Positions 25,528-33,927 of a DNA stretch of 64,000 bases are shown here, piece by piece. Numbering within the stretch: the first letter of the stretch is position 1; each line of letters begins with the position of its first letter. The DNA lies in contig NZ_JARKNC010000008.1 in assembly GCF_029360805.1 (NCBI RefSeq), positions 372,001 to 436,000 on the forward strand, in the 5' to 3' direction. Position numbers and translations under genes: made by a program. The stretch comes from Daejeonella sp. JGW-45 (GTDB taxonomy: Bacteria; Bacteroidota; Bacteroidia; Sphingobacteriales; Sphingobacteriaceae). The notes below the pieces were generated by a model. The model was not told the DNA's origin, searched no databases, and was given only the letters and a program-made list of their open reading frames with translations.

Positions 25528-25643
25528 ACATTCTTGTTTTTTAGCAAATGACGGATGCATTAGTGCCGTACCGAACCGGTTTTGTTGGTAACTAACTGGT
25601 GCCCCCCTGTTTTCTACGGGCATTAATTTTTTTATCTTTGAGT

Positions 25644-26063
25644 ATGGAAACAGCTACTAAACCTCTCAGCAATCATATCGGCAGGAAGATTAGCCGCGTT
25701 CGCGAACTTCGGGGAATGAAACAAGAAGCACTTGCGCTGGAAATCGGTGTAAGCCAGCAGACTATTTCAGAGATTGAAAGAAGCGAAACGGTAAAAGATG
25801 AGACTTTAGAGAAAGTAGCTAAAGCATTAGGAGTCTCCGTTGAAGGCATCAAGAATTTCAATGAGGAAGCCGTTCTCAACATCATTTCGAATACCTTTAC
25901 AAGTAACGATACTTCAACGTTGAACGCCATCAATTTTCAGCCAAACTTTAATCCGATTGAGAAGATCGTTCAGCTCTATGATGAGAAAATAGCATTACTT
26001 GAACGCTTACTGCAAAGCGAGCGCGAAAAGGTTGAGCTTCTGAAGAACTCAAAGGGCGAGTAA
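25644..26063 (+). CDS. XRE-family HTH regulator with C-terminal coiled coil
   Basis: 139 residues from ATG 25644. Helix-turn-helix: KISRVRELRGMKQEALALEI, then SQQTISEIERSE and LEKVAKALGVSVEGIKNF. The C-terminal IVQLYDEKIALLERLLQSE is a likely coiled coil for dimerisation. A TATCTTTG box (25633-25640) ends only 3 bases before the ATG, which would give an almost leaderless transcript. Divergent from the HEPN gene, whose promoter it may control. Confidence 0.88.
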   Translation: METATKPLSNHIGRKISRVRELRGMKQEALALEIGVSQQTISEIERSETVKDETLEKVAKALGVSVEGIKNFNEEAVLNIISNTFTSNDTSTLNAINFQPNFNPIEKIVQLYDEKIALLERLLQSEREKVELLKNSKGE

Positions 26064-26531
26064 TTACATCAGCCCTTCATCAGCAAATGACAAGTAACCT
26101 TCACTTGTCAGGATGATATGTTCTAATACAGTAATATCTAAAAATGTACCAGCGGCGGCAATCTTTTGTGTCAACGCAATATCTGCGTGACTGGGCTTGA
26201 GGTTCCCTGATGGATGATTATGTGCCAGTATGATGGAACTAGCTGCTGCTTTTAATGCGGCTCCAAAAATCACTTTAGGATCTGCAACCGTACCCGACAA
26301 GCCGCCGGTTGAAATGTCCAAGATCCCCAATACACGGTTCGCCCGGTTCAATAAGATAATTTTAAATTGTTCAACAAATTCAATCTTATTTAGATCCCAA
26401 TTATTACTAAGCAGTTCATAAACGTCTTTTGAACAGTCGATTTTCGGGCGTTGTGATGGTTTAATGACAGGTTTGTAAGTGATCTGAATTTCTGTAACCT
26501 GGCTCATTGGAGTTTTTTCTAGCGTTTCCAT
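26064..26531 (-). CDS. RadC-like JAB/MPN domain protein
   Basis: From ATG 26531, 155 residues. The JAMM metal motif is complete: ILAHNHPSGNLKPSHADIAL (H-x-H...S...D). Upstream strands LNRANRVLGILDISTGGLSG fit RadC-type proteins, which are frequent in conjugative elements and phages. Biochemical role unsettled; often linked to DNA processing. It abuts the XRE gene tail to tail (stop at 26064). Confidence 0.88.
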   Translation of the reverse strand: METLEKTPMSQVTEIQITYKPVIKPSQRPKIDCSKDVYELLSNNWDLNKIEFVEQFKIILLNRANRVLGILDISTGGLSGTVADPKVIFGAALKAAASSIILAHNHPSGNLKPSHADIALTQKIAAAGTFLDITVLEHIILTSEGYLSFADEGLM

Positions 26532-26750
26532 AATGTTCTTGATTAAAGTGAAAGAATGAATTATGGTGCCTGCCAGGCTGCGGGCGATCGAGCCCAAAAA
26601 GCAAAGGAATAAATGGCCCGGAGGATGAGCCCAGCGCGTTTATGCCGGAAGTTTTTGGGCGCCCAGATGCCCGTCGGCCTAACTTTGTGCCTAAATTGAT
26701 GATTGAGAGAATGATCGCTAGTTAAAATCTTGCCGGCTATAAAAATGATC

Positions 26751-26816
26751 AGCGCCCGTGCCCGTAAGGGTCGGGCGCTTCCCGCGATCTAAAACCCGCG
26801 GACTTACATCCGCGGG
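26751..26816 (-). terminator. Two tandem hairpin terminators after the DUF932 gene
   Basis: On the minus strand, CCCGCGG / CCGCGGG arms (26795-26801, 26810-26816) are followed by a T run, 19 bp after the DUF932 stop: a rho-independent terminator. A second nested hairpin (26751-26758 with 26772-26779, inner CCC/GGG) comes next. Confidence 0.75.
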
Positions 26817-26835
26817 AAAATAGCGATTCCTATTT

Positions 26836-27936
26836 TTAACAGTTGAAGTTTATCGACCTAGTTCCCGCATTAGCTGAGAAAAGGCTACCGGTGCCGATGC
26901 GCTCAAATTCTGAACATAGCCTAAATGCATTTTGTGACTTAGTAAGTCCGTTACCAAAAAGAATGGATTTAACTTTAGTCTCCTCGTCTTGATAGTTCTT
27001 TACATTTTGAAAATATCCAGTCACAGCATTATACGCTCCAAACAATGTTCCTCTTGTGGTCTCAGTCTGTTGCGTGTTATTAGTGAACGCATATTCGCAA
27101 ATGTCCTGGCAAAGGTTTTTAAAGTAGCTCGAATATTGATCTTCATTACCATTCAAAACATTTTGCAATACCTCCTTAGATGGCGCCATTGCTTGCTGAA
27201 CCAATTTCAAAACCGCTTGATCTGTAATACGAACCTTTGACCAACGGTTAAAAATCCCGTCGAGTTCGGTCGTAAGGCTGTTGGAAATACCCATGATTTT
27301 ATGAGCCTCTTTCAACTTATCCTGTGCGCTAGCGGTATGGCGGATTTTAATAACGTTCGTCATGTTACCCAAAGCAGCATTTAATGTATTGTTACAAACA
27401 ATACGGATTGGTGTAAACGCTGCCGTTATACTTCCAAACCCATCATGAGAAGTTGTAAGAAATAAATATTTCTCAATTAAATCGTCAGAACCTACCCGAA
27501 TGTATCCCGGCAACTTCGCAGTAATAAAAATCTTTTCCCCTTTCCCCAATGCCCCGGCCGTTTCATATAATATTCCCTCTTGTCCCCCAACGATTGTATC
27601 AAAAAATGAAAATGCACTGGTATTCTGAATAACTTCATAATCGTTTCCTACCACACCTAGCACCTGTTCGGTGTCGGTGCGCACGGTAGCATAATAATCC
27701 GGCACGTCGATTTCCGGAATGATAATATCAGTTTCGGGGTCGGCGTGGTGGTTTTCCGTATCGTAAGTAAATAATGGCCGTTTCTCGACGGTGTAATCAA
27801 GTCCAGCGTATTTAATGGCTTCGGCGCTACTAGGATATTCTGATACAATTTGTCCTAATCCGTGCCATGCTTTTTCTTTGACAGAAAAGAAACTATGCTT
27901 TCCGGTCTTTTCGTTGAAATTTATTAGATGTGCCAT
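26836..27936 (-). CDS. DUF932 protein (phage/plasmid-like, TIGR03299 type)
   Basis: 366 residues with the DUF932 pattern: KAWHGLGQIV near the start, TVRTDTEQVLGVVGNDYEVI, then KLPGYIRVGSDDLIEKYLFL, DGFGSITAAFTPIRIVCNNT and the C-terminal YLFGNGL-like segment. Such proteins recur in conjugative elements, plasmids and phages, with unknown biochemical role. It overlaps by 44 bp the small frame 27893-28069 lying ahead of it. Confidence 0.85.
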   Translation of the reverse strand: MAHLINFNEKTGKHSFFSVKEKAWHGLGQIVSEYPSSAEAIKYAGLDYTVEKRPLFTYDTENHHADPETDIIIPEIDVPDYYATVRTDTEQVLGVVGNDYEVIQNTSAFSFFDTIVGGQEGILYETAGALGKGEKIFITAKLPGYIRVGSDDLIEKYLFLTTSHDGFGSITAAFTPIRIVCNNTLNAALGNMTNVIKIRHTASAQDKLKEAHKIMGISNSLTTELDGIFNRWSKVRITDQAVLKLVQQAMAPSKEVLQNVLNGNEDQYSSYFKNLCQDICEYAFTNNTQQTETTRGTLFGAYNAVTGYFQNVKNYQDEETKVKSILFGNGLTKSQNAFRLCSEFERIGTGSLFSANAGTRSINFNC

Positions 27937-28069
27937 AATTCCAAAATTGATAGGTGTTTAAAAACTCGTTAAAATCGATGCTAAACCGCTCAGGGTATTC
28001 TCTCGATAGTTGTTCGGTATAACCCTCCCAAAACACCAGGTCGGTTATCTCAATAAATAATTCGATCAT
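27893..28069 (-). CDS. Small conserved-looking protein (58 aa) overlapping the DUF932 gene
   Basis: ATG 28069 opens MIELFIEITDLVFWEGYTEQ, continuing LSREYPERFSIDFNEFLNTY and stopping at TAG 27893, 44 bases inside the DUF932 frame. The composition (acidic, aromatic, one strong helix) looks like a real protein, and it fills an otherwise empty slot between 28114 and 27936. No family recognised; probably part of the accessory operon of the conjugative element. Confidence 0.5.
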   Translation of the reverse strand: MIELFIEITDLVFWEGYTEQLSREYPERFSIDFNEFLNTYQFWNYGTSNKFQRKDRKA

Positions 28070-28114
28070 CTTTAAGGATTAAATATTGCCCCTGCACTTG
28101 GCAGGGGCAAAGAG

Positions 28115-28669
28115 CTACGCATGTGGAAATACAATGTTGGCTTCGATGTCTTGCAATTTTTCAATGCAAGCATCATAAATGAATTGTGATACCATGCGGA
28201 TAAGTCCGGCAGTATTGGTGGTGAACTGCTTGCCTTTATCGTCGGTAATAGTCAGCTTGCAACCCTGAAAATGATTGCTTTCCAACTCGTCGCCACCTTC
28301 AATAAGCGAAATTTCAAAGGCTTCGAGTTGTCCGATTCGGTTCAATAAATTATCCCGTTGAATACTACGGCGGTGCAAATCATGAACAACCTTTAATGTT
28401 GCTTCCAAATTAAGCGCCGGCACAATTGCTTTTGCTTCCTGCTTTGCTTCTGCTTGTGGTTGTTCGGTGGCTCTCTGTTGGGTATTTTCCGGTTTTACCT
28501 CAACTTTTGTTTGCTCCGGCTTCCCAACATTTTCAGTTCCTTCAACCTTCTTTTCCTCCGCTTTGGCTGTGGGTAGAGCCCCGTTACTTTTTACTTCTGC
28601 TGCATTTGCACTGTTTCCTTTTGCCTGTGCGCCTGGCACATTTGGGCGGTTTTTGATTTTTGTTTCCAT
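28115..28669 (-). CDS. Conserved conjugative-element protein with disordered N-terminus
   Basis: 184 residues. The first about 80 are low-complexity (Ala, Glu, Lys, Gln, Pro-rich). The C-terminal about 100 residues fold: LEATLKVVHDLHRRSIQRDN, RIGQLEAFEISLIE, a beta pair CKLTITDDKGKQFTTNT and helix LIRMVSQFIYDACIEKL. I recognise it as a frequent hypothetical of Bacteroidota conjugative elements but not by name. It lies upstream of the small and DUF932 genes on the same strand. Confidence 0.65.
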   Translation of the reverse strand: METKIKNRPNVPGAQAKGNSANAAEVKSNGALPTAKAEEKKVEGTENVGKPEQTKVEVKPENTQQRATEQPQAEAKQEAKAIVPALNLEATLKVVHDLHRRSIQRDNLLNRIGQLEAFEISLIEGGDELESNHFQGCKLTITDDKGKQFTTNTAGLIRMVSQFIYDACIEKLQDIEANIVFPHA

Positions 28670-28724
28670 GTTACTGGTTTTTTAGTGATTAAAAATTTGT
28701 TAAAAAGCCATTTGGCAGAAACCA

Positions 28725-28891
28725 CTTTTGGCTTTTGATAGAGGCAAAAAATTTGAGCGGGGGCCTGGGAAGGCAAGGCTTTGCGGCGAAAAAATACTAC
28801 CCGAAGGCGTGGAGATTTTTTTGTTCAAACCCAGAGGGCTCGGCCTTGCCGACCGAAGAGGTATAACTTTGCCTCAGCAAAAGCCAAAAAG
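28725..28891 (+). repeat. Dispersed inverted-repeat element, copy 3 (about 167 bp)
   Basis: The best preserved copy. Ends pair over about 20 bases: CTTTTGGCTTTTG..GAGGCAAA (28725-28748) against TTTGCCTC..CAAAAGCCAAAAAG (28869-28891). It lies between the 28115-28669 gene and the RT gene. The remainder of the gene-free stretch 28670-29131 has a small hairpin (CTTAAT / ATTAAG, 29041-29060) and a repeated GAATTAAG, near the 3' end of the RT gene, but nothing else I can support. Confidence 0.7.
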
Positions 28892-29131
28892 GACAGGGCT
28901 GGGTACTGATGCTAAAGCATTTTTCAAACCCTCGTTATACAAAAAGAAATGGGGGTGATAAAGGACAACTTTTACCAGTTAAACACGATTATTTGTTCAC
29001 CCGTTTTTTGAAAGAATTAAGATAGGCTGGGACCGAGCAGCTTAATCCTTGCACATTAAGGCAAAATAGAATAGAATTAAGTTCTGTGGCGATCGTTGTA
29101 CCTTACCCACTTTCGCTTTTTATGAATACGC

Positions 29132-30805
29132 TTAGATAAATGGCAAGTCTTCCCCTTCATCAGAAAATGGGGATCTTGCTTTGACAGGAGAAATGGCTTC
29201 AAAAACACTTTCCGGTTCTTCTTCCTCAGCTTCAGCCTCATCATCGCTAATAAACTCTCCAATAGACAATGAGGCAGACGTAACTCTTACCTTTGTCAAA
29301 TCTAGTTGCCTTTCCGGCTTATAGAATTGTACATCATTATCTTTAAGCATCTTAAAAAACGGATCTTTAGATATATAGTCGACGGGTGTAGTAAGCCATC
29401 CTTTTTGTTTAGCTTCATAAGCCAATAACCAATTCTCACTATATAAACTCTCTGCAGAGAGAAGAGATTCCCATTCACTGGTATCTAAACCGGCAGGTAT
29501 TAACCCAGATTGCTGAAGATCAAGAACAACTAAGACTACGACTGAATTATTTGTTTTAGAGAGCTGGGTTGCAACATTTTCTGAAATTGTAATTGATAAA
29601 GACTTAAGAATCCAAAGCCCCCATGATACTTCAAAATCATTATTTAAAGATAAATGGAACAAAATAAACTCTTCTAAAGCGCTATTTATAATAGTTTCAT
29701 TTAAGGGATAGCCCTTGCTATCGTAACTAATCAATGTTTGCGCTATATATGGAAGGATTTTAGGCTCGATAATAAGGGAATTCAGTAAAAGTGATTGCAG
29801 GATGCTCCAATTTTTGATGTGAAAAATTGTAGCCCTCAATTTCGACATAGCGTACGTTAATACTAAGTCGTCTGGGAAGTTCTTAGCGTAAGAAAATGTC
29901 TTATCAAAAAAAGATATTATGTCTTTTCTTTGAGCGCGCCAATCATTCCGAAATCGAAATTCCCTTAAGTTATTAAACCATTCACTTTCTATTACTTCGG
30001 GCAACTCTACAATCCTCTCCTTGCTCTGATTTAATTCAAGCTCAAATTCCTTCAGCGTTCGTTGTATGACAGCACGAGCGATCTCAAGATCGCCCAGGTT
30101 TTTAAAATACAAGAAATAGTCATCGATTATCCGAATACCTGTTAAATACTTTAATACACTATCCAACTCAACATCTATCGCAGAAAGGATGATTTCTGAT
30201 ACTATCCGACTGGAATCCGGTCCAATAGGAATTCCAACTGTTTGTCCGTCTTGTATTTTCCTGCTATCCTCGTCCAGTGCATTTCCTAATAAGGCCAATC
30301 GGTCTCTTTTGGCTTTGGATATAACTTTTGTGTGTAGTGCCCAGGGGATACTGTGAGTATAGATTGAATTATAGCAGCGAGAGATATCGATTCTTAAAAG
30401 GAATCTATATCCTGTAGAACGAATTATTCTCTCTTTGATATATAGATCAAAACTAGGTTTAACCAGAGCTCGTAAAGTATCTTTTTTTACTCTAAGTTTT
30501 GAAACTGAAATTTTAGATTTATTACAATGATCAACAATAGATATCCAGTCATTTACAATTGTATTTGAAAGCCTTATGTAATGAAGTGGGTGTGGAATAG
30601 CTAAGTTTCGACGATATCCTTTAATTTTAGGAGTTGAAAATGGAAGAAGCTTTGTAATTAGTTTCTTTTTACGCTTTTCTACCGGATCAAAAGCATCTAA
30701 GTTTAAGATGACCTCATCAACAACAATTAATAAGTCATCACTTGTGAAAGGAGGCAAAATCTCTTCCGGAAAATATCCCTTTTTAATTAAATCATTTATT
30801 TCCAT
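29132..30805 (-). CDS. Reverse transcriptase, third gene of a SIR2-HerA-RT operon
   Basis: 557 residues. RT motifs are clear: motif A FLLRIDISRCYNSIY with Asp140, motif B GQTVGIPIGPDSSRIVSE (GIPIGP 191-196), motif C GIRIIDDYFLYF with Asp228 and Asp229 (IDD in place of the common ADD). This variant is typical of the Abi-like and defence-associated RT branches rather than group II intron maturases. About 300 residues after the palm are helical with no recognised domain, ending in an acidic tail (DDEAEAEEEEPE). No HNH, maturase or integrase domain. It begins 10 bp after the HerA stop, so one transcript is expected. Confidence 0.88.
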   Translation of the reverse strand: MEINDLIKKGYFPEEILPPFTSDDLLIVVDEVILNLDAFDPVEKRKKKLITKLLPFSTPKIKGYRRNLAIPHPLHYIRLSNTIVNDWISIVDHCNKSKISVSKLRVKKDTLRALVKPSFDLYIKERIIRSTGYRFLLRIDISRCYNSIYTHSIPWALHTKVISKAKRDRLALLGNALDEDSRKIQDGQTVGIPIGPDSSRIVSEIILSAIDVELDSVLKYLTGIRIIDDYFLYFKNLGDLEIARAVIQRTLKEFELELNQSKERIVELPEVIESEWFNNLREFRFRNDWRAQRKDIISFFDKTFSYAKNFPDDLVLTYAMSKLRATIFHIKNWSILQSLLLNSLIIEPKILPYIAQTLISYDSKGYPLNETIINSALEEFILFHLSLNNDFEVSWGLWILKSLSITISENVATQLSKTNNSVVVLVVLDLQQSGLIPAGLDTSEWESLLSAESLYSENWLLAYEAKQKGWLTTPVDYISKDPFFKMLKDNDVQFYKPERQLDLTKVRVTSASLSIGEFISDDEAEAEEEEPESVFEAISPVKARSPFSDEGEDLPFI

Positions 30806-30815
30806 CAGGTAGAGC

Positions 30816-32570
30816 CTAAAATTGCGGAGTTTTAGAATTTGGCTCGATGCTAGGCCGATTCACCTTCAAAATCACAGGCATAGGAAAGTCAACTCCCATT
30901 AAAATTGCTTCTCCTTCACCCAATATTGGTAAAAATGATAATGAGTTTCTGCTTGCAGACGAACACGCATTCTCAATCGCTTCCTTGTCATAAGGATTTA
31001 TTAGCCGGTGGACGATAAACGTCCCCATTTGACTCAGTGTGCCAGCGGGAATATCTCTAGGCATTTGGGTTGCCAAGCATAAAAACAATCCATACTTTCT
31101 GCATTCTTTGGCTATTTGATCGAAAGCACTCAAACGGGTCAATTCAAAATACTCATCCTTGACATATTTATTTAAATACTGGTGTGCTTCATCAATAAAT
31201 AAAACTAAAGGCTTAGTCTTGAATTTACCAGATCGCGAAGTCATTAGCAAATATTTACCTATAGCATTGGCTAAAATCTCTCTGATTTGGAAGTCGAATC
31301 CAACTGATTCGAATCCTATCCTAAAAAGACAATCGTCGCTGTCTATAAACTTGTTTATATTTTTTATAAGTTCATTATTGTCTGATTTATCTTTGTTCAT
31401 CCCAAAAATTTTATCAAAACTTTGGTTATGAAGCAGACTATTAGCCCGTAATATTAAGCTTATGCAGTTATTTAAATGGGTATCTTGCTTACCTCCCCAT
31501 GCCAAATTTTCATTATCCCAAACACATTCTGCTGTAATTTGATCGGATAACTGCCTGATATCAAAATCAGCCAAATCACCTTCGATAACGCTGATAAATC
31601 TTCTATAAATACGATTGTATGGTCGCTTTTTTTCTCCTGATTTCTTTATTATACCATTGTGAACTTTAATTTCTTCATAGTTCCCATCGCTAATTTTAAT
31701 ACTAAAAGAACCTGATTCTAATTGCTTAATATTATCATCATCAACGTTCTTTCTTAAAACATCAAGTATTTTTAATGATTTTATTGCATCAAGCAGTTTT
31801 GGCGCCTGAACTTGGCCACTTGGTCTAAGTAATACGAAAATATCTTCGATGCTAAGATTGGAATAATGGAAAAAGTTATTCTCCCCGATTATTGAGCTTT
31901 CTGCAATTTTCTCTTTGCCATCGAATGAAGCATATTCACCCGTAGCATCTATTAAAATGGCTTTTCCGTTGTGCCTAATAGTTTCCTCTAAACACTTACT
32001 GAGGGTCCAGCTTTTACCACCTCCGGTTGTTCCAACGATTGCACAATGACGTCCAAATAGCGCTTGTTGCGCCACCTCTATCGAGGTTGTATTATCAGAT
32101 GTTAATTTGCCGAAATCAAATAAGGGAGCATTTGCAGCGCTATCCTCTTTTAATCCAAATCTCTTAAAATAGGTTTGGATAAATTCGGATGTACAAACGA
32201 ATACCTTTGAACCAATATTCGGGTAACAGCTTAAGCCCTTATTTACCTTTTCAACATTAAAGTAGTCGAACGAAAGCAGGATTTCGATTTTACCCGCTGG
32301 ATGAAAGTCTTTTCGCTGAAAATCGTTTTCATTTAACACCAACCGTTCCTTTTCAGGAAGGGATAACTCCAATATTTTTCCGAGAAAGCCATGATTTTCC
32401 CCTTCAATCGTAACATAATTACCTACTAACCCCGCATTAAATTCCTCTCCGGAAAAAATAAATTTATTAAGTAGCACAGAAGAGGGGAAATGAACCCTGA
32501 CGAAGTCAGGAAAGACCTGGCTGATATAGCCAATAAAATAATTATGGTCAAAAGGCTTTCTAAAGTCCAT
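30816..32570 (-). CDS. herA: HerA-like (FtsK/HerA fold) ATPase
   Basis: 584 residues from ATG 32570, which overlaps the SIR2 stop by 11 nt. The HerA pattern is complete: an N-terminal HAS-barrel-like region (VTIEGENHGFLGKILELSL), Walker A IVGTTGGGKSWT near 178-188, KAILIDATGEYASF, Walker B LVLFIDEAHQYL near 455, a sensor region LFLCLATQMPRDIP and FIVHRLINPYDKEAI. HerA hexamers are DNA translocases; paired with SIR2 they form a known anti-phage complex. The partner here is upstream. Confidence 0.9.
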   Translation of the reverse strand: MDFRKPFDHNYFIGYISQVFPDFVRVHFPSSVLLNKFIFSGEEFNAGLVGNYVTIEGENHGFLGKILELSLPEKERLVLNENDFQRKDFHPAGKIEILLSFDYFNVEKVNKGLSCYPNIGSKVFVCTSEFIQTYFKRFGLKEDSAANAPLFDFGKLTSDNTTSIEVAQQALFGRHCAIVGTTGGGKSWTLSKCLEETIRHNGKAILIDATGEYASFDGKEKIAESSIIGENNFFHYSNLSIEDIFVLLRPSGQVQAPKLLDAIKSLKILDVLRKNVDDDNIKQLESGSFSIKISDGNYEEIKVHNGIIKKSGEKKRPYNRIYRRFISVIEGDLADFDIRQLSDQITAECVWDNENLAWGGKQDTHLNNCISLILRANSLLHNQSFDKIFGMNKDKSDNNELIKNINKFIDSDDCLFRIGFESVGFDFQIREILANAIGKYLLMTSRSGKFKTKPLVLFIDEAHQYLNKYVKDEYFELTRLSAFDQIAKECRKYGLFLCLATQMPRDIPAGTLSQMGTFIVHRLINPYDKEAIENACSSASRNSLSFLPILGEGEAILMGVDFPMPVILKVNRPSIEPNSKTPQF

Positions 32571-33798
32571 TTTTAGCAGGTGCCGGATTAAACGCTTCAG
32601 TATATACTTTGGAAGTAGGATAGTTCTGAGCGAAATCTTTAAATTCCTCAGCAACTATAGTAACATTAAATTGCTTATTTGCCTTGTCGATAAACCACTG
32701 CATTTCTTCTGAATCTCGTATCGACCGGTTTACAATTAGCACTCTGAAACTTGGATTTTGGCTGACGGCTTCCTTAATGGCCGTTACAATATGTTTATCA
32801 TTTAAGCTAAATCCCACACAGATCAATAATACATTGTCCTTCCGCAGGTTATGCTGAAACCTTGACATCATTTCAAAAAACGGTTGATCATATGAGTTTT
32901 CATATTTACTATCCTTAGGATAGATCATCAAAGGGGTTTCGGTTAAATCATTTATAACGATCCTTTCCTCGTTTGTTAGCTCCCAATTAATAGAACCGTG
33001 TGGTTTGTATAAATGAAAAACCTTTGGTACAAAGCTCTCTTCTTCCTTAATCCTGCTTTTTTCCCGGTACACTATATCATAATCGAAATTTCTTCCGCTT
33101 AAGGTTCTTGGCGACGAAAATGAAAACCCATCAATGACAGTAAAGTTGCCTTTAACTGCGGCCTGTTCAAATAAAGTGTCATAGTTGAGTGTGAACACTT
33201 TTACTCGGGGGTCTTTGAGCTTTCGATTGGTAATCTTATTTAAGAAAGATTCGTGCGGAGAGTCATCCTGCAAATCTATTTTGCAATTAGTGCAAATCTC
33301 CTTCTCACATATTTTAATGGTATCTGTTATATCAAAGTCTGTCTCAACAAAGCTTTTGGCAGTACTTGCTCTAGAAAGCAGCCTTTCTAAATCTTTGTCC
33401 GCATCAGTAAGATTCGCAAATACTGTATCTTCCGGAATGAATTTTACAGCTTTACAAAACTTCTCGAGTACCGGGCTAGTTAACTTTGCTTCTACCTTCT
33501 CCCACAACTCTTTCATAGTTTTACCTCCCCAACCTACGGATGATCCAGCACCGGTCAACACAATCAAATTTTCGAAATGAGATTTTAAGAAGGATGAGTA
33601 AGCTGCACGTTTTAGCTTATCTGCAAATGCAATTTTTTCTTCGTTAGTCGCTGGAGCTTCATCAACAAACTCGTAAGGTAACCCATTAACCAGAATAGTC
33701 GATTGTACAATATCATCATGATCTTTAGTCACCTCGATAGAAATTTCCTGTTGTGCAGAAATAAAAAACTTTGTTACTATTTTATCTGGTACAGGCAT
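32560..33798 (-). CDS. SIR2-family NADase-like protein
   Basis: 412 residues. The SIR2 signature runs LIVLTGAGSSVGWGGKTMKE (about 77-96), the catalytic-type block FTLNYDTLFEQA (about 201-212) and KPHGSINWEL with its His near 265, then LLICVGFSLNDKHI and VLIVNRS of the Rossmann C-terminus. The N-terminal about 70 residues may be a small beta domain. Defence SIR2 proteins deplete NAD+ on infection; partnered with HerA the pair is a recognised anti-phage system. First gene of the operon, followed by HerA and the RT. Confidence 0.9.
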   Translation of the reverse strand: MPVPDKIVTKFFISAQQEISIEVTKDHDDIVQSTILVNGLPYEFVDEAPATNEEKIAFADKLKRAAYSSFLKSHFENLIVLTGAGSSVGWGGKTMKELWEKVEAKLTSPVLEKFCKAVKFIPEDTVFANLTDADKDLERLLSRASTAKSFVETDFDITDTIKICEKEICTNCKIDLQDDSPHESFLNKITNRKLKDPRVKVFTLNYDTLFEQAAVKGNFTVIDGFSFSSPRTLSGRNFDYDIVYREKSRIKEEESFVPKVFHLYKPHGSINWELTNEERIVINDLTETPLMIYPKDSKYENSYDQPFFEMMSRFQHNLRKDNVLLICVGFSLNDKHIVTAIKEAVSQNPSFRVLIVNRSIRDSEEMQWFIDKANKQFNVTIVAEEFKDFAQNYPTSKVYTEAFNPAPAKNGL

Positions 33799-33894
33799 AA
33801 GTTTTAATTGATTTCTCTAATTTACTATTAAAGTATATGATTCTCTTACGCACAAGATATTTTTCAAAGCCCGGGTATGTTATGCTTCGAAGCG

Positions 33895-33920
33895 CAAAAA
33901 AGCCCGCTTTTCGCGGGCTC
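33895..33920 (-). terminator. Rho-independent terminator of the tra-side operon
   Basis: On the minus strand, GAGCCCGCG / CGGGCTT arms with loop AAAAG are followed by a T run, 8 bp after the stop of the 33928-34968 gene. A recognisable decayed copy lies at 11258-11290. It ends the tra operon before the SIR2-HerA-RT cassette, which therefore needs its own promoter in 33799-33890. Confidence 0.8.
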
Positions 33921-33927
33921 CCCAATC

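Noticed and set aside
29132-30805. Retron or group II intron RT
   Set aside because: No adjacent msr/msd-like repeat was recognised, and no maturase or HNH domain is present; kept as an unclassified defence-type RT.
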